Below are positions 61,509 through 64,000 of a stretch of DNA of 64,000 nt, one piece after another. This DNA is from Cyprinodon diabolis. Its lineage: Eukaryota; Chordata; Actinopteri; Cyprinodontiformes; Cyprinodontidae. The stretch spans positions 186,001 to 250,000 of the forward strand of contig JARPUW010000497.1 in assembly GCA_030533445.1 (NCBI GenBank), in the 5' to 3' direction. The notes under the pieces were generated by a model. That model searched no databases and was not told the DNA's origin. It worked only from the letters and a program-made list of their open reading frames with translations. The position numbers and the translations under genes are program-made. Numbering within the stretch: position 1 is the first letter of the stretch; each line of letters starts with the position of its first letter.

Positions 61509-61581
61509 GGGGGGCCACATGCCGAAGGCATGGCCCACCTACTACTATTGCACATATTTATTCCGCGTATTATTATTATTA
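61509..61581 (+). repeat. 66-bp minisatellite, one copy (unit 19)
   Basis: Same length and form as the unit 3 copy. Confidence 0.92.
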
Positions 61582-61960
61582 TTATAATTCTCCCGTATAC
61601 CCAAAACTTCGGCGCGTAACTAGTCCCGCACGGTTTGGCGGATCGGGCCCAAAGTTGGCACACGCGTCGGGACCAATGGGGTGATGTGTGCTTGTATAAA
61701 ACTTTCTCATTAGTCCGAAGGTTTGCGAATTATTAGCGAAAACGTCGCAAAAAAATCCCATAGGAAATGAATAGGGAGAGGAAAAAAAAAGCATAAAAAA
61801 CAGCACTTCACTGTGTCGGCATACATTCACCTAGAAAAACAGTTTGAAGCTCAGTTTGTAGATAAATCCTTCGTCTATTTAAAACTGAAGACGGTATGTT
61901 GATAACTGCTACGGTTTTTGTATAATCAGACCTCAAGCGCCACAAAGTTTTAGCAAAATC

Positions 61961-62394
61961 CAGCCTGCTAGAGTGGAGCAACTGAAAAGCTAGAGTGTGA
62001 GGCAGGCATTTTTTAAACACAAAAAAACATTTTAAACTCGCCCTCACGGCCACATATTTATAGCTAGAGTCACCATTTTTGGTCAGTTTGTAGACTGAAA
62101 TCTCTGGACCCACACAATATCTTCGGAATTACGGTAGGATTAATACTTTTCCTTAAAAACCCTCCAGACCGACCTAAAGTCGATGAAAATCAGAGCCGTT
62201 TTTCATTGGTTTTGGAGCAGAAGAGGGGAGAAAAACGAATCAGACTATGTGTTTTCAACTCGTCATAAATATTTTTCTGAATGACACACATACACCAAAG
62301 TTGGTATAGTTGGAGTCGAAGGATTGCTGATGCTCATGGTGAAAATGTTTTTTGAATAACTCATACGGTTTTTGATCAGTAGTCGTTTGTTCGG
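61961..62394 (+). repeat. Fused block A/B left by a homologous deletion
   Basis: Sequence up to about 62227 has block A variants (TTGGTTTTGGAGCAGAAGAG). From 62255 it has block B variants (TTTTCAACTCG, GGTATAGTTGG, GATCAGTAGTC, final GGTGCCG). The crossover lies within the shared stretch 62228-62254. The missing length equals the A-to-B offset in intact units, as expected for recombination between direct repeats. Confidence 0.93.
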
Positions 62395-63349
62395 TGCCGT
62401 TCTTCCCATACAAAAAAGCCTGGGAAGAAGAAACCAATAGTGAGTGCAGCTGTTGTCTGTGTCAGTGAGAGGCTCCTTAAGCGTTGTCAAGGTTACCAAG
62501 CTTCAAACAGATTTTACCTCTGCTGTTTTAAACAGCACATATTAATCTAATGGAGGGTGAAAGGACTGATTTAACATTGGGAAATGGATACTATATGACT
62601 GCTGTCCATGACACTTCCCTTGCCACTCAGCACTGATAGACTTTCAAAATAAGACTCCAGGGACCCTACAAAATAAAAGCCTCTATATTTTTTACATATA
62701 TTTATTGCCCTATATGGCTCAACATTATGACCCAAACTCAACCCCGTTTTAGAGAATAGACTCTGGGAGACTGTTTAAAACACACCCTATAGCAAATTTC
62801 AAAATAAAAGCCTCCCATTTCCGCTTCATCTACTGCCCTAATAACATGGAAAAAGAGTGATTTAACGATTGGAAAGTAATCAACTATCATTGACGGGTCT
62901 GAACATTTTCTATAAACACAACTCTGTTGGACTTTCAAAATAAGACTCCAGGGACCCTACAAAATAAAAGCCTCTAGATTATACTAATGCATTAATTGAT
63001 GCAAATGGCTCAACATTATGACCCAAACTCTTCCAGGTTGTTTTTATTAGACTCTAGTGACCTTTTCAAAACACACCCAGAGCAAATTTCACAATAAAAG
63101 TTTCCCATTTACTCTGTAATACAGCAACTATTCACCTAATAACATGGAAAACCAGTGATTTAACATTTGGAAATGGATTCTATATCACTGCTGGGCGTGA
63201 CCCATCTTTTGATGCACATTCATGATAGACTTTCAAAATAAGACTACAAGGACTCTACAGAATAAAAGCCTCTTCCTTATACACACTCATACATTCTGGC
63301 ATATTGCTCATTGCCATTGGTGATTTCATCACTGCAATGGCTCTTAGAA

Positions 63350-63550
63350 GGCGGGCGGAGCCCGCCAATGGTAACAGGCGGGCGGAGCCCGCCGAAGGTG
63401 ATTACATCACTGCAATGGCTCTTAGCAGGCGGGCGGAGCCCGCCATTGGTGATTTCATCACTGCAATGGCTCTTAGAAGGCGGGCAGGGCCCGCCATTGG
63501 TGATTTTTTTCTTCACTGAGATGGCTCCCAGCAGGCGGGCGAAGCCCGCC
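63350..63550 (+). repeat. GC-hairpin minisatellite, unit 20
   Basis: The fourth hairpin has loop AGG instead of AGA. The spacer after the second reads CGAAGGTG instead of CAAAGGTG. All five stems are intact. Confidence 0.92.
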
Positions 63551-63823
63551 AACTGGGCTTTACCCACTGTGTTTCAATATGGACAACCCATATTACCCTT
63601 GTGCATCATACGCTGTGCACGTCTATTTCCCAGATGTCAGCACAAGTGGCACACAGCTCTCTTTGCCCATGAACTTGCCCTCTTTCCTTCCCTCAGCAGC
63701 CCTCAAAGGCGTAAGCAGTTGGTCTGGGGAGCCCCGACGTCACTTGCCAGGGCCGTATTGGCCCGGTTCCCAAGACGGGCAGTAGGTGGCCCCCCTCAAA
63801 ATTTCTTTAGAAATTTTCTAGTT

Positions 63824-63962
63824 GGGGGGCCACATGCCGAAGGCATGGCCCACCTACTACTATTGCACATATTTATTCCGCGTATTATTGGGGGGCCACA
63901 TGCCGAAGGCATGGCCCACCTACTACTATTGCACATATTTATTCCGCGTATTATTATTATTA
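63824..63962 (+). repeat. 66-bp minisatellite, two copies (unit 20)
   Basis: Copies start at 63824 and 63890, period 66 bp, the same form as in unit 4. Confidence 0.93.
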
Positions 63963-64000
63963 TTATAATTCTCCCGTATACCCAAAACTTCGGCGCGTAA
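63963..64000 (+). repeat. Partial unit: start of unit 21
   Basis: The first 38 bp of the next unit show that the array continues beyond the window. Confidence 0.93.

Larger units (their letters stand above)
58342..61581 (+). repeat. Macrosatellite unit 19 (3240 bp), mosaic
   Basis: The head matches unit 9 (CGCGTTGGGACC, GGGAAGAGGTAAA, CCTTCCTCT, CAAAATAACAT). From block A onward it matches unit 8 (GATGGCTGACG, GCTGGGGGAGAGTGTCC, GAAGATCAGG, AAAACCGTCC). The tail has AAAGTCGTAAG and TTGGTCCGG, and one 66-bp copy. Confidence 0.95.
61582..63962 (+). repeat. Macrosatellite unit 20 (2381 bp, A/B fusion)
   Basis: The unit lacks about 926 bp compared with a standard unit carrying two 66-bp copies. 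Block A runs directly into block B and the 228-bp region is gone. It shares GGCTCCTTAAGCG with unit 6. The tail reads TTCCCAAGACGGG, a private change. Confidence 0.95.
1..64000 (+). repeat. Macrosatellite array, about 3.17-kb unit, 20 complete head-to-tail copies
   Basis: The same unit recurs across the whole window with only scattered substitutions and a few indels. Taking the conserved TTATAATTCTCCCGTATACC as the phase marker, units start at 76, 3244, 6413, 9632, 12939, 16093, 19262, 22574, 25745, 29203, 32372, 35610, 38773, 41941, 45110, 48828, 52000, 55169, 58342 and 61582, with a further start at 63963. No copy is inverted and no unique sequence interrupts the array. Unit length is 3168-3173 bp except where a local indel or minisatellite copy is visible. 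The array extends past both ends of the window. Variants shared by distant units argue that this is a real array and not one read placed many times. Function is unknown. A eukaryotic, probably animal, origin is inferred from the nested satellite organisation and lack of genes. Confidence 0.97.

Noticed and set aside
1..64000. Centromeric satellite with CENP-B boxes or telomere repeats
   Set aside because: I found no TTCGNNNNANNCGGG match and no TTAGGG runs. The unit is far longer and more complex than typical centromeric monomers, although a pericentromeric site cannot be excluded.

Overview
The whole window is one head-to-tail tandem array of a non-coding unit of about 3.17 kb, a eukaryotic macrosatellite. 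It holds 20 complete units plus the last 75 bp of a preceding unit and the first 38 bp of a following one. All units lie in the same orientation. I find no protein gene, rRNA, tRNA, CRISPR array or transposase that I can support. The open frames are short, overlap on both strands, contain no recognisable domain, and exist mostly because the same sequence is repeated 20 times. The sequence style (AT-rich degenerate repeats, ATT microsatellite, GC-rich hairpin minisatellites, many AATAAA hexamers) suggests an animal genome. It reminds me most of repeats in ray-finned fish, but that assignment is inference from style, not a match I could test.

Unit layout, taking the first complete unit (76-3243) as reference. 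76-454 is a head with several CpGs. 455-891 is block A. 892-1385 holds two degenerate copies of a repeat of about 228 bp. 1386-1812 is block B, a diverged direct copy of block A about 930 bp away. 1813-2056 is a linker with two inverted repeats. 2057-2693 holds subrepeats of 291-299 bp, each with AATAAA motifs about every 150 bp. 2694-2985 is a minisatellite of five GC-rich hairpins. 2986-3243 is a tail with a CTCF-like motif, a perfect AT-rich hairpin and an ATT microsatellite. In 8 of the 20 units a second minisatellite (66-bp monomer, 1 to 8 copies) sits between the AT hairpin and the next unit.

Standard units are 3168-3173 bp. The exceptions are explained by visible events: 66-bp minisatellite copies (units 3, 4, 7, 11, 12, 15, 19, 20), a 22-bp deletion (unit 3), a 14-bp deletion in a GC hairpin (unit 5), a 291-bp tandem duplication (unit 9), loss of two GC hairpins (unit 12), and a deletion of about 926 bp that fused blocks A and B (unit 20). 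Diagnostic base changes recur every six units in part of the array (1/7/13, 4/10, 6/12), so there is a partial higher-order repeat of about 19.2-19.6 kb. Other units (11, 12, 18, 19) are mosaics.

The points most worth a second look are: the CTCF-like motif repeated once per unit, a layout like the mammalian DXZ4 macrosatellite; the relation of the 66-bp minisatellite to the unit tail (an inverted copy with an extra hairpin between GTGG direct repeats); and the use of C-GNA-G triloop hairpins in two otherwise unrelated minisatellites.
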